The notes under the pieces were generated by a model that made no database searches, had not been told where the DNA came from, and saw only the letters and a list, made by a program, of their open reading frames with translations. Below, one piece after another: positions 53,760 through 62,878 of a stretch of DNA of 64,000 nt. The position numbers were made by a program, and so were the translations under genes. Positions within the stretch are counted from its first letter, which is position 1. The number at the start of each line of letters is the position of its first letter. The DNA comes from Microbacterium protaetiae (GTDB lineage Bacteria > Actinomycetota > Actinomycetes > Actinomycetales > Microbacteriaceae), in the NCBI RefSeq assembly GCF_004135285.1, contig NZ_CP035494.1, positions 3,162,001 through 3,226,000 on the forward strand. The letters run 5' to 3'.

Positions 53760-54449
53760 TCACGCGGCCAGGGTCGCGACGGCGTCGTGAAAGCGTTCGG
53801 CGATGATCGCGGCCACACGCGGGTCGGGGGCCAGCGGCTGTGTGACGGCATCGGCTCCGGCATCCCTCACCAGATCGGCGAAATGCCCGGGCGCCAGGAC
53901 ATAGCTGGCGGCCACCACGCGGCCGGCACGTGCCATGCGCGCCGTGGAGACGGCCTCTGCCAGCCGCGGGGCGCGGCCGGTGGCGAAGCCGACCCCGACC
54001 GGGCGGCGGATGCAGATGCTCAGGCGCTCCGCCATCGAAGACACGGCGCGCGCCGTGGCCGGATCGCGAGAGTCCGCCGCGGCGAGCACGACGCCGTCGT
54101 CGTCGCGCAGCCCGAGCTCGTCGAGCCGCGATTCGAGCACCAGAGCCAGAAGGTCGTGCGGACCGAGCGCGGGAGTCGAGATCGCGGTGGGGCGGCGGCG
54201 CACCGCATCTTCGATGTCGATCTTCGTGTGATGGTCGGTTGAGAGCAGGAGCGGAGCGACGACCACGGGAACACCGGGCGCAACGTCGGCGATCACGTGG
54301 TCGAGCGAGGGCTTCTGTCTGTCGACGAACCCCTCGCGCACCTCGACGTGGGGCAGCAGCACGCGCGCCTGGTCGAGCAGAGCGCGGATCGCCGCACGGT
54401 CCTGCGCCGACGCCGTGCCGTGTGAGCAGCCGATGAGCACGGGGGTCAT
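53760..54449 (-). CDS. Sirohydrochlorin chelatase (CbiX/SirB family)
   Basis: The 229-residue protein is built of two CbiX repeats and begins L-I-G-C-S-H-G-T, giving the metal-binding histidine. A second site lies in P-L-L-L-S-T-D-H-H near residue 65. In this context it should insert iron into sirohydrochlorin to finish siroheme for NirB. The start overlaps the HemD-HTH stop by four bases. Confidence 0.86.
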   Translation of the reverse strand: MTPVLIGCSHGTASAQDRAAIRALLDQARVLLPHVEVREGFVDRQKPSLDHVIADVAPGVPVVVAPLLLSTDHHTKIDIEDAVRRRPTAISTPALGPHDLLALVLESRLDELGLRDDDGVVLAAADSRDPATARAVSSMAERLSICIRRPVGVGFATGRAPRLAEAVSTARMARAGRVVAASYVLAPGHFADLVRDAGADAVTQPLAPDPRVAAIIAERFHDAVATLAA

Positions 54450-55585
54450 GATGTGAGCGCGCCCTCGCGCACCTCGAGACGATAGCCGCGTTTGATCACC
54501 GTGCGAATGAGCCCCTGTACCCCGAGCGCCTCGCGCAGTCGGGCCACGGCCATGTCGACGGCGTGCGTGCTCTCTGCCGAGCGTGGCAGCGCGCGCTGCA
54601 GAGCGCGACGCGAGACGACGGCGCCGTCAGCGTCGAAGAGCAGCTCGAGCACCGCAGCGCACGTGCGTGACAACGGAAGGAACGACCCGTCGACGACGGC
54701 GCCCGTGCTGCGCAGCTGCAGGCGACCGGCCGGCGTCTCGACGGCGTGGGCTCCGCCCGTGCCGAAGTGGCCGATGACGGTGCGCACCAGCGCTCCCAGA
54801 CGGCCACGATCGGCGACGGTCGTGGTCAGGCCCGCAGCCTGCAATGGAGCGGCAGTGACCGGGCCCACAGCCGCCAGGAGCAGCCGGCGCGATGCCGACC
54901 GTGCGGCGATCGGTGCGCGCAGTCCTTCCCGCACGGCGCAGGCGAGCCATTCCGCGGCACCGGGTGCCGACGTGAACAGAACGGCATCTGCGCCGCCGTC
55001 GGCGGCGTCGTGCACCGACCGCCGGACCGCGTCGGGGTCGGGCGGCGGCCCCCACCGGTAGACGGTCAGACTCACCACTTCTGCACCATGCGCGGTGCAC
55101 AACTCGTCGAGACCGTCAGCACCCGCTCCGTGGTGCTGTACAGCGATTCTTCGACCGGTCAGCCCCTCGGCCACCAGATATGCGCCGAGCTCGGCGGCCG
55201 TCTCGGTCTCGGCGACCCATGCCGTGTCGAACCCTGCCTGCTGAATGGCGCCGCGCGCCTTCGGACCACGTGCGAGAAACCGAGCGCCGGCGAGAGCGCG
55301 GTGCACATCGTCGCCGAGCCCCTCCTCGTCGGCGGCCTCCATCCACCCGCGGAATCCCACGCCCGTGGTGACCACGACGACATCTGGCGGTGCGTCGAGC
55401 AGTTCTCGTGTGCGCAGCGCTAGGGCGGTGTCATCGGCGTGCGGCACGATCGTCAACGCCGGCGCGTGCTGCACGCGCGCGCCGTGTCGTTCGAGCGCTG
55501 CGGTCAACTCGGTGCTGCGGCGGTCAGCGGTGATGACGATCGTGCAGCCGGCGAGGGCCGCCGACAGATTCGCGCGCGCCGTCAT
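54446..55585 (-). CDS. Uroporphyrinogen-III synthase with C-terminal winged-helix domain
   Basis: The first ~270 of 379 residues are a HemD-like two-domain synthase (T-G-V-G-F-R-G-W near residue 75, F-T-S-A-P-G-A-A-E-W near 212). The last ~100 are an OmpR/PhoB-type winged helix ending R-T-V-I-K-R-G-Y-R-L. This fusion resembles M. tuberculosis Rv0260c-type proteins, which act beside nitrite genes. It may make uroporphyrinogen III, regulate the cluster, or both. ATG 55585 overlaps the upstream cysG-like gene by four bases. Confidence 0.85.
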   Translation of the reverse strand: MTARANLSAALAGCTIVITADRRSTELTAALERHGARVQHAPALTIVPHADDTALALRTRELLDAPPDVVVVTTGVGFRGWMEAADEEGLGDDVHRALAGARFLARGPKARGAIQQAGFDTAWVAETETAAELGAYLVAEGLTGRRIAVQHHGAGADGLDELCTAHGAEVVSLTVYRWGPPPDPDAVRRSVHDAADGGADAVLFTSAPGAAEWLACAVREGLRAPIAARSASRRLLLAAVGPVTAAPLQAAGLTTTVADRGRLGALVRTVIGHFGTGGAHAVETPAGRLQLRSTGAVVDGSFLPLSRTCAAVLELLFDADGAVVSRRALQRALPRSAESTHAVDMAVARLREALGVQGLIRTVIKRGYRLEVREGALTS

Positions 55586-56808
55586 GCCGCGACCGCGGCG
55601 ACGTCGGCGGCCAGCAGCAGGCCGGCCTGTGTCACCTCTCCCACCACTATCACCGCCGGGTTGTGCACGTCGACCGCGCGCGCGTCGGCCACCACTTCGC
55701 CCACCGTGCTGCGGGTTATGCGCTGGTGAGCGGTGTGTCCGCGCTCGACGATCGCGACAGGGCGGTCCATCGGAACCCCGGCACGCACCGCGGCGTCGAT
55801 CAGGCGTGGAAGGGCAGCGACGCCCATGAGGATCACTGTCGTGGTGCGTGCATCGGCGAGGGCAGCGAGCGTCGTCTCGGACAGATCCGCCTGGCCATTG
55901 ACGATGTGCACGGCTGCGGCCACACCGCGATGGGTCACCGGGATGCCGGCGGCCTGGGGAACAGCGAGGGCACTGGAGACTCCCGGCACGACATCGACGG
56001 CGACGCCGGCCGCGAGGCAGGCGGCCACCTCTTCGCCGCCGCGACCGAAGACGAACGGGTCGCCGCCTTTCAGCCGCACGACATGTCGCCCCGCGCGAGC
56101 GTGCTCGACGAGAAGCGCGTTGATGGCCTGCTGCGGCACAGGATGGTGGCCGGGGCGTTTGCCGACGTCGACGATCTCGACGTCGGCGGGAAGTTCGTCG
56201 AGCACCTCGGTCGGGCCGAGGCGATCGGCGATGACGACATCGGCCTCGGCCAGCAGCATCCGTCCGCGAACCGTCATGAGGTCGGCGGCCCCGGGCCCGC
56301 CGCCCACCAGACTCACTCTGCCGGCACCCGTCGGCCGGTGCCGGCGCATCGACATCCGACCCGCGCGCAGTGCATCGGCGATCTGGTCGCGCACGTGCAC
56401 CGAGCGCCCAGGATCCACCCCTGAGTCTGAGACGACCCCCACGACAGAATCGCCCGCGCGGGTCTCTGCGGCCAGGCGCACCGTGCCGTGCGAGCCGTCG
56501 GACGCGTTCACGCACAGGATGCGCCGCTGCTCGCACACACCGGCGACCCATGAGTCCACGCGCGGGTCGCCGGTGGCGGTGTGGACGAGCCACACATCAT
56601 CGAGGTCGCCGGCACGCACAGCTCGCCGTGTGCAATCGAGGTCGTGCTGTGCGGCAAGTTCGGCCACGTCGGGATGCAGCACCGGTGCGATGATCCGTAC
56701 GACGGCGTCTTCGGCGAGGAACCGGTGCAGGCGCCGAGCGGCGAGGGCGCCGCCGCCGACGAACAGCACGGTCCGCCCCGCGAGCGAGAGACCCAGAAGG
56801 GTGGTCAC
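55582..56808 (-). CDS. Siroheme synthase CysG-like (precorrin-2 dehydrogenase plus SUMT)
   Basis: Residues 1-115 form the NAD-binding precorrin-2 dehydrogenase half (G-G-G-A-L-A-A-R-R). Residues 163-408 form uroporphyrinogen-III C-methyltransferase (V-S-L-V-G-G-G-P-G-A-A-D-L-M-T, R-L-K-G-G-D-P-F-V-F-G-R-G). At 408 residues it is shorter than E. coli CysG (457), and the linker where the dimerisation/chelatase domain sits is reduced. The separate CbiX gene probably does the chelation. GTG 56808 overlaps nirD by four bases. Confidence 0.9.
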   Translation of the reverse strand: MTTLLGLSLAGRTVLFVGGGALAARRLHRFLAEDAVVRIIAPVLHPDVAELAAQHDLDCTRRAVRAGDLDDVWLVHTATGDPRVDSWVAGVCEQRRILCVNASDGSHGTVRLAAETRAGDSVVGVVSDSGVDPGRSVHVRDQIADALRAGRMSMRRHRPTGAGRVSLVGGGPGAADLMTVRGRMLLAEADVVIADRLGPTEVLDELPADVEIVDVGKRPGHHPVPQQAINALLVEHARAGRHVVRLKGGDPFVFGRGGEEVAACLAAGVAVDVVPGVSSALAVPQAAGIPVTHRGVAAAVHIVNGQADLSETTLAALADARTTTVILMGVAALPRLIDAAVRAGVPMDRPVAIVERGHTAHQRITRSTVGEVVADARAVDVHNPAVIVVGEVTQAGLLLAADVAAVAA

Positions 56809-57185
56809 AGCGTCGACCCCCAGCGCACCAGCACCTCACCGCCGCGCACCGCCACCGGCCAGGTTGTCAGCGACTTCTCCTCTTTGCCCAGGGCGTCGAG
56901 ACACCGGCCGGTGCGCAGGTCGAAGACCTGCTTGTACATCGGGGAGGCCACCGTGGGAGCGCCGTCTCGACTGCCGACGATGCCCCGCGCGATCACGTGC
57001 GCGCCGCTGTAAGGGTCACGGTTCGACACCGCGTGAATGCGACCTGAGTACAGCAGGAACAGCGCGATCTGGGTGTCGCCGACGAGGGCGGCGCGCCCGC
57101 GCTCGGACTCCAGGTCGTCGATCGCGCAGACCGGGGTCCATTGTGCGGCGTGGGTGGTGGCGGCGGGGGGAGCGAGCAGGGTCAT
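56805..57185 (-). CDS. nirD: Nitrite reductase small subunit
   Basis: The 126-residue protein has a Rieske-like fold without the C-x-H/C-x2-H cluster ligands, as usual for NirD. N-R-D-P-Y-S-G-A and S-P-M-Y-K-Q-V-F-D-L near residues 55 and 82 are characteristic. It pairs with NirB, whose stop overlaps its start by four bases. Confidence 0.93.
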   Translation of the reverse strand: MTLLAPPAATTHAAQWTPVCAIDDLESERGRAALVGDTQIALFLLYSGRIHAVSNRDPYSGAHVIARGIVGSRDGAPTVASPMYKQVFDLRTGRCLDALGKEEKSLTTWPVAVRGGEVLVRWGSTL

Positions 57186-59761
57186 GAGCGTACCTCCAAG
57201 GTGGTGCCGGCGATGAGGACGCGTCCGTTATCGCGTTCGTCGGCGGTGGCGGGCCGGGGCTGACCGCGCTCGATCGTGTAGGCCAGCGCGGGGTCGGGAA
57301 GGGTGGGGGCGTTCACGAATGAGGCGAACCGGCGCAGCTTGTCGGGGTCGTCGAGAGTGGCCTTCCACTCGTCCTCGTACGCGTCGACGTGGGTGGCCAT
57401 CGCGGCGTCGAGGTCGGCGCAGATTCCGAGGCTGTCGTTGAAGATCACGGCCCGCAGCGCGTCGATGCCTCCATCGAGGTCTTCCAGCCACGCCGCGGTG
57501 CGCTGGAGGCGATCGGCGGTGCGGATGTAGTACATCACGAAGCGGTCGATAGCGGTGACGAGCATCTCGTCGTCGAGGTCTTCGGCCAGCAGTGTCGCGT
57601 GCCGGGGCGTGAAGCCGCCGTTGCCGCCCACGTACAGATTCCAGCCGGCCTCGGTGGCGATGACACCCACGTCCTTGCCGCGCGCTTCGGCACATTCCCG
57701 AGCGCAGCCCGAGACGCCCAACTTCAGCTTGTGCGGCGAGCGCAGGCCGCGGTAGCGCAGCTCCAGCCGCACGGCCATGCCGACGGAGTCCTGCACGCCG
57801 TACCGGCACCATGTCGAGCCCACGCACGACTTCACCGTGCGCATCGACTTGCCGTATGCGTGGCCCGACTCGAAACCGGCATCCACCAGTCGCCCCCAGA
57901 TCTCCGGAAGCTGCTCGAGCCGGGCACCGAACATGTCGATGCGCTGGCCGCCGGTGATCTTCGTGTACAGGCCGAAGTCGCGGGCGACCTCACCGATCGC
58001 GAGCAGACCGTCGGGCGTGATCTCACCGCCGGGAATTCGCGGGACCACCGAATACGAGCCGTCCTTCTGCAGATTCGCCATGACGTGGTCGTTGGTGTCT
58101 TGGAGGGCGGCGTTCTCGCCGTCGAGCACGTGGGAGTGCAGGAGCGAGGCGAGGATGCTGGCGATGACCGGCTTGCAGATATCGCACCCGCGTCCCGTGC
58201 CGAAGCGCTCGACGATGGCGCTGAAGGTGTCGAGACCGGTGACCCGGATCGCGTCGAAAAGCTGCGGACGGGTCATCTCGAAGTGCTCGCACAGCCCGCT
58301 GCGCAGGGCGTGGCCGGTCTTTGCCAGCTCGGCGCCGACGATCTTCGTGACCATCGGGATGCACGATCCGCACGTGGCACCGGCCCGTGTGCACGCTTTC
58401 ACGCCGGCGACATCGGTGCAGCCTTCTTCGGAAACCGCCAGGCGGATGCGCCCGGCCGTGATGCCGTTGCACGAGCACACCAGCGCATCGTCGGGAAGGT
58501 CGCCGGACGGCGCCGCAGCGACCGTGTCTGCGGGCATGAGATAGGCGACCGGGTCGCCGCCGAGCGGGCGGCCGACGAGGGGACGCAGCGTTCCATAGGC
58601 GGTCGCGTCTCCGACGAGCATGCCGCCGAGCAGGGTCTGTGCGTCGTCGGAGAGCACGAGCTTTTTGTAGAGGCCCGCAATCGGGTCGGAATAGACCACG
58701 TCGAGGGCGCCCGCGGTGGTGCCGAACGCGTCGCCGAAGGTCGCCACGTCAACGCCCGCGAGCTTGAGCTTGGTGGACTGGTCGTAGCCGGGGAAGGATG
58801 CCGCGCTGCCGAGCAGGTGCGTGGCGGCGACCTCTGCCATCGCGTAGCCGGGCGCGACCAGCCCGATGCACTGGCCCTCGAAGCTGGCGACTTCGCCGAT
58901 GGCGAGGATCGCCGGGTCGCTGGTCGCGCACTGAGCGTCGATGACCACCCCGCCGCGCTCATCGATGGCCAGGTCGGCGTCGCGGGCGAGTTCGTCACGC
59001 GGTCGCACCCCGACGGTGAACACGACGACATCGGCTGCCAGCGTCGTGCCGTCACCGAACGCGACCCCGCAGATCATGCCCGTCCGGTCGGTGACGACGG
59101 CGGTGCTGCGTGCTTCGGTGACCACCGACATCCCGCGTTCCTGAATGAGGCGTCTCAGCGCGTCGCCCGCGGGGCGATCAAGCTGGGCGGACATCAGCCG
59201 GTCGGACGACTGCACGACGGTCGCCGCGACATCGAGCGTCTGCAGGGCACCGGCCGCTTCGAGTCCGAGCAGACCGCCGCCGATCACGACGCCGGTCATC
59301 GGGCGATCCAGCTCGGCCGTGCGCCGCTGTACGAACGAGCGCAGAGTGAGAACGTCGTCGAGCGTGCGGTAGACGAAACACGCAGCATGGTCGGCGCCGT
59401 CGACGGGCGGGCGCGTGGCGGAAGAGCCGGTCGCGAGAACCAACCGGTCGTACGGGTGCGTGGACCCGTCGTCGCAGTGCACGGTGCGGGCCGTGCGGTC
59501 GATCTGCGTGGCGCGTACGCCGGTGCGCAGCGTGACGCCCTCGGCGGCGAAGACGCTGGGATCGAGGGCGATCTCGGCGGGCTCGGTGCCTGTCAGACAG
59601 ACGGTGAGTCCCACGCGATCGTAGGCGGCGACGTCTTCGTCACCGAGAACGGTGATCTGCCAGCTGCCGGGCTCGCGGGTGACGATGCTCTCGACCAGGC
59701 GGTGCGCGACCATTCCGGCACCGACGACGACCAGGCGGGGGAGTGCATCGTCCGGGTTCAT
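57182..59761 (-). CDS. nirB: NAD(P)H-dependent nitrite reductase large subunit
   Basis: NirB reduces nitrite to ammonium in the cytoplasm. The 859-residue protein has an FAD/NAD oxidoreductase half (V-V-V-G-A-G-M near residue 12), two BFD-like [2Fe-2S] stretches (C-S-C-N-G near 430; C-D-I-C near 525), and a C-terminal ferredoxin/siroheme domain with C-x5-C and G-C-A-R-E-C near 640-680. ATG 59761 was preferred because TATCGT (59769-59774, minus strand) ends seven bases before it; GTG at 59770 is an alternative. GlnR-type boxes lie upstream. Confidence 0.95.
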   Translation of the reverse strand: MNPDDALPRLVVVGAGMVAHRLVESIVTREPGSWQITVLGDEDVAAYDRVGLTVCLTGTEPAEIALDPSVFAAEGVTLRTGVRATQIDRTARTVHCDDGSTHPYDRLVLATGSSATRPPVDGADHAACFVYRTLDDVLTLRSFVQRRTAELDRPMTGVVIGGGLLGLEAAGALQTLDVAATVVQSSDRLMSAQLDRPAGDALRRLIQERGMSVVTEARSTAVVTDRTGMICGVAFGDGTTLAADVVVFTVGVRPRDELARDADLAIDERGGVVIDAQCATSDPAILAIGEVASFEGQCIGLVAPGYAMAEVAATHLLGSAASFPGYDQSTKLKLAGVDVATFGDAFGTTAGALDVVYSDPIAGLYKKLVLSDDAQTLLGGMLVGDATAYGTLRPLVGRPLGGDPVAYLMPADTVAAAPSGDLPDDALVCSCNGITAGRIRLAVSEEGCTDVAGVKACTRAGATCGSCIPMVTKIVGAELAKTGHALRSGLCEHFEMTRPQLFDAIRVTGLDTFSAIVERFGTGRGCDICKPVIASILASLLHSHVLDGENAALQDTNDHVMANLQKDGSYSVVPRIPGGEITPDGLLAIGEVARDFGLYTKITGGQRIDMFGARLEQLPEIWGRLVDAGFESGHAYGKSMRTVKSCVGSTWCRYGVQDSVGMAVRLELRYRGLRSPHKLKLGVSGCARECAEARGKDVGVIATEAGWNLYVGGNGGFTPRHATLLAEDLDDEMLVTAIDRFVMYYIRTADRLQRTAAWLEDLDGGIDALRAVIFNDSLGICADLDAAMATHVDAYEDEWKATLDDPDKLRRFASFVNAPTLPDPALAYTIERGQPRPATADERDNGRVLIAGTTLEVRS

Positions 59762-59784
59762 GGCCTTCACGATACGAACGCGGG

Positions 59785-59822
59785 TTTTCGAGGGTGTGTG
59801 GTGCGTGTTTCGAGTTCGTGAC
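59785..59822 (-). promoter_or_regulatory. GlnR-type operator upstream of nirB
   Basis: On the minus strand the boxes read GTCAC-N6-GAAAC-N6-CACAC-N6-GAAAA, i.e. two successive copies of the GTnAC-N6-GAAAC pattern on a 22-bp repeat; the first is perfect and the second degenerate. The site ends 11 bases before the nirB -10, consistent with activation under nitrogen limitation. GlnR itself is not encoded in the window. Confidence 0.75.
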
Positions 59823-59912
59823 GTCGTCGCGGCGCTGATTACCTCGACGCTACGACCGCGTCACAGGGGGCAGCTGCGCGGTGTGAGATCGCCGGCTGGC
59901 TAGGCTCGTTGC

Positions 59913-60602
59913 GTGCGTATCGACATCGTGACGATCTTTCCTGAATTCTTCGATGTTCTCGAGGTGTCGCTGTTGGGCAAGGCGCGCAGCAGTGGACTGC
60001 TGGACATTCGGGTGCACGACCTGCGCGACTGGACGCATGATCGGCATCGCACCGTCGACGACACTCCGTACGGCGGGGGAGCGGGCATGGTGATGAAGCC
60101 GGAGCCGTGGGGTGCGGCGCTGGATGCGATAGTGCGAGATGCCGCGACTCGGCCGACCATCGTCTTTCCCTCGCCGGCCGGCGAGGTGTTCGCGCAGGCC
60201 ACCGCGCGCGAGTTCAGCGGACGGGATCATCTGGTGTTCGGATGCGGGCGCTACGAGGGCATCGACGAGCGTGTCTTCGACTATGCGGCCACGCTCGGCG
60301 ACGTGCGCCTGGTCAGCCTCGGCGATTATGTGCTCAACGGGGGAGAAGTGGCGGTCATGGCGATGGTGGAGGCTGCCGGACGGCTCATCCCCGGTGTGGT
60401 GGGCAATCCCGACAGTCTGATCGAGGAGTCGCACGAAGACGGACTGCTCGAGTACCCCAGTTATACGAAGCCCGCGCTGTGGCGAGACCGTGAGGTGCCG
60501 CCGGTGCTGCTGAGCGGCAACCATGGCGCCGTCGACGCCTGGCGGCATGAGCAGCAGCTTGCGCGCACGCGTGAGCGCCGGCCCGACCTGCTCGAGCCGT
60601 AG
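59913..60602 (+). CDS. trmD: tRNA (guanine(37)-N1)-methyltransferase
   Basis: TrmD methylates G37 to prevent frameshifting. The 229-residue protein begins [12 protein letters not shown] and has the knot residues G-G-G-A-G-M near 52, [11 protein letters not shown] near 110 and L-S-G-N-H near 203. TAGGCT (59901-59906) ends six bases before GTG 59913, giving it its own promoter now that rimM is distant. No rplS is adjacent. Confidence 0.95.
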   Translation: MRIDIVTIFPEFFDVLEVSLLGKARSSGLLDIRVHDLRDWTHDRHRTVDDTPYGGGAGMVMKPEPWGAALDAIVRDAATRPTIVFPSPAGEVFAQATAREFSGRDHLVFGCGRYEGIDERVFDYAATLGDVRLVSLGDYVLNGGEVAVMAMVEAAGRLIPGVVGNPDSLIEESHEDGLLEYPSYTKPALWRDREVPPVLLSGNHGAVDAWRHEQQLARTRERRPDLLEP

Positions 60603-60639
60603 AGCGGGCCGCGGGTCCGGACGCCGGTATCGTCGGGAT

Positions 60640-61113
60640 ATGCCCACTCCCGAATTCGTCCTCGATCTGCGCAAGCACATCGGTCACGCGCCGTTACCCC
60701 TCGTGGGCGTCACGGCGGTCGTGTTCCGTGGCGACCGGGTGCTTTTGGGGCGACGCGCTGACAACGGCGAACGTCAACCGGTGTCGGGGATCGTCGAGCC
60801 GGGTGAGGAGCCGGCCGATGCCGCGGTGCGGGAGGTGCGCGAAGAAGCAGGCATTGTCGCACGCGCAACCAGACTCGCCTGGGTGCACCAGATGGACCGC
60901 GTGACATACGCGAACGGCGACGCCGTCGACTACCTCACACTCACTTTCCGGTGCGAGTGGGTCTCTGGTGAGCCGCATCCTGTCGATGGCGAGCTCACCG
61001 AGGTGGGCTGGTATGCCCCGACCGAACTGGACGAGCTCGATGACGACCACAGGCGACGTGTCGAATTGGCGCGGAATGCCGACGAGCCGGCTCGGTATGA
61101 GGGCGGGCGTTGA
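60640..61113 (+). CDS. NUDIX hydrolase
   Basis: The 157-residue protein has a full Nudix box G-x5-E-x7-R-E-V-x-E-E-x-G near residues 50-72 (G-I-V-E-P-G-E ... R-E-V-R-E-E-A-G-I). It hydrolyses a nucleoside-diphosphate-linked substrate that cannot be specified. TATCGT (60628-60633) ends six bases before the ATG. Confidence 0.92.
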   Translation: MPTPEFVLDLRKHIGHAPLPLVGVTAVVFRGDRVLLGRRADNGERQPVSGIVEPGEEPADAAVREVREEAGIVARATRLAWVHQMDRVTYANGDAVDYLTLTFRCEWVSGEPHPVDGELTEVGWYAPTELDELDDDHRRRVELARNADEPARYEGGR

Positions 61114-61138
61114 CGACGCCGACGCGTACGCTGAGACG

Positions 61139-61894
61139 ATGAGCGAGACGCGTCGTCTGGCCCGCAGCTTCGAGCAGACGGGAGCGGCATACGACCGGTA
61201 TCGGCCGTCGTTTCCGCCGGCAGCGGTTGACGTGCTCGTGCCGGATCATGTGCGCGCCATCCTCGACCTGGGGGCAGGCACCGGAAAGCTCACTGAGCTT
61301 GTGCACAACCGTGCCGACCATGTCTTCGCTGTCGATCCGTCAGCGCAGATGCTTGCTGTCTTGCGCGACAAGCTTCCTGCGGTGGACGCGCGGGATGGCA
61401 CGGCTGAGTCGATTCCCTTGCCCGATGCCAGTGTCGACACGGTGGTGGTCGCTCAGGCCTTCCACTGGTTCGACAGGGATGCCGCAGTCACAGAGATCCG
61501 GCGCGTGTTGCGTCGCGACGGAACCCTGGGACTCGTCTGGAACGGTTCGCACCCGGATTGTGCCTGGGATCTCGCGTGCGCAGCTGTCGCGCACCCGCGC
61601 CCCGTGGAGGATGAGACCGCGGAGCACGAGACGACTCAGGACGAGGACGACGTGCCGGGCTTCCGGCTTCGCCGGGTCGAGCGCATCGAGTGGATCGAGC
61701 GCCTCGCTCGCGCGGACTACATTCGGCGCTGGCACACCGTCAGCACCTTCCTCGCGGCCGACGAGCCAACACACGCCAGAATGACCGGCGAGATCAACGC
61801 GATACTCGACGAACATCCGGCCACGGCCGGTCGGATGACCCTCGATCTGCGCCAGCGCACCGTGGTTTACGTGTACGACGCGCTGCCGGTCTGA
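61139..61894 (+). CDS. Class I SAM-dependent methyltransferase
   Basis: The 251-residue protein has the SAM motif I-L-D-L-G-A-G-T-G-K-L near residue 40, followed by V-D-P-S-A-Q-M and A-Q-A-F-H-W-F near 105, the UbiE/Methyltransf_11 pattern. The substrate is unknown. TACGCT (61127-61132) ends six bases before the ATG. Confidence 0.88.
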   Translation: MSETRRLARSFEQTGAAYDRYRPSFPPAAVDVLVPDHVRAILDLGAGTGKLTELVHNRADHVFAVDPSAQMLAVLRDKLPAVDARDGTAESIPLPDASVDTVVVAQAFHWFDRDAAVTEIRRVLRRDGTLGLVWNGSHPDCAWDLACAAVAHPRPVEDETAEHETTQDEDDVPGFRLRRVERIEWIERLARADYIRRWHTVSTFLAADEPTHARMTGEINAILDEHPATAGRMTLDLRQRTVVYVYDALPV

Positions 61895-61909
61895 ATCGCA
61901 CGCACCCGG

Positions 61910-62839
61910 TCACGGAATGAGTGCGAGCTTGCCCCCGGGATGCCCCTCGGCCAGCAGCCGCAACGCCTGCTTCGCCTCGCTCAGCTCAAAGGTGAGCGCG
62001 ACGGGCACCGCCAAATCACCGGCGGCGGCGCGGGCGATGAGGCCAGCGCGCGCATTGTCGCGGAATGCCTTGCTCGCCGGCATCGCACCGCCGATCGCGG
62101 TGAAACCCGCGGCATCCGTCTTCGGTCCCTTCACGATGGTCACTGCTCGTGTGGCCACGCGCAGCAGCGCGACGGACACGTCCACGGCTTCGTCGGTGCC
62201 GACGGCATCCAGCACGGCGTCGACGCCGTCGGGTGCGAGTTCGCGCACGCGCGCTTCGAGCCCCGGACCATACGCGACCGCTTCCGCGCCGAAGGAGCGC
62301 ACGCGGTCGAGGTTCGCCGCAGACGCCGTGCCGATGACTCGGGCGCCGCGCCAGAGCGCCTGCTGCACGGCGCTGACTCCGACGGCACCCGATGCCCCGT
62401 GCAGCAGGACCACGTCGCCGTCGCCCACTCGGGTCAGCTCCAGCATTTCGGCCGCGGTCGTTCCCGCCAGCAAGAGGTTGGCCGCCTGCGGGAAGGACAG
62501 ATTGGCGGGCTTGGCGAATACATCGCTGGCAGGAACCGTCACCTCCGAGGCATAACCGCCGGCGACTCGAAAGGCGAGCACCTCATCACCTGTGGCGCCC
62601 CCACCCGAGGCGATGTGCGTGTCGGGCCCGAGACGCGTGAGAACTCCGGCCACCTCGTAGCCGATACCCAGGGGAAACCCCGATTGCTCCCGTGCGAGAT
62701 GCTTGTAGTCGGCGGGATTCATTCCCGCCGCCCGCACCTGTATGGTCACTTCACCCGCACGCGGTGCGGCGACCTCGTCGTCGATGAATTCCAGAACGTC
62801 GATGCCGCCTGCCCGCGGCGCGATCCACTTCTTCGCCAT
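61910..62839 (-). CDS. Zinc-free NADPH:quinone-type oxidoreductase
   Basis: The 309-residue MDR protein has A-A-G-M-N-P-A-D-Y near residue 38 and the nucleotide-binding H-G-A-S-G-A-V-G near 146. It lacks the structural-zinc cysteines of alcohol dehydrogenases, so it is the quinone reductase/crotonyl reductase-like branch. The start is ATG 62839, with GGGGAG abutting it. Confidence 0.88.
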   Translation of the reverse strand: MAKKWIAPRAGGIDVLEFIDDEVAAPRAGEVTIQVRAAGMNPADYKHLAREQSGFPLGIGYEVAGVLTRLGPDTHIASGGGATGDEVLAFRVAGGYASEVTVPASDVFAKPANLSFPQAANLLLAGTTAAEMLELTRVGDGDVVLLHGASGAVGVSAVQQALWRGARVIGTASAANLDRVRSFGAEAVAYGPGLEARVRELAPDGVDAVLDAVGTDEAVDVSVALLRVATRAVTIVKGPKTDAAGFTAIGGAMPASKAFRDNARAGLIARAAAGDLAVPVALTFELSEAKQALRLLAEGHPGGKLALIP

Positions 62840-62878
62840 CTCCCCAGTCAACACCCGCGTCGTAGCGGGTGGGCGCAC

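Noticed and set aside
57389..59821. 810-codon plus-strand frame opposite nirB
   Set aside because: It is a shadow of nirB caused by codon-position GC bias, with no recognisable domain.
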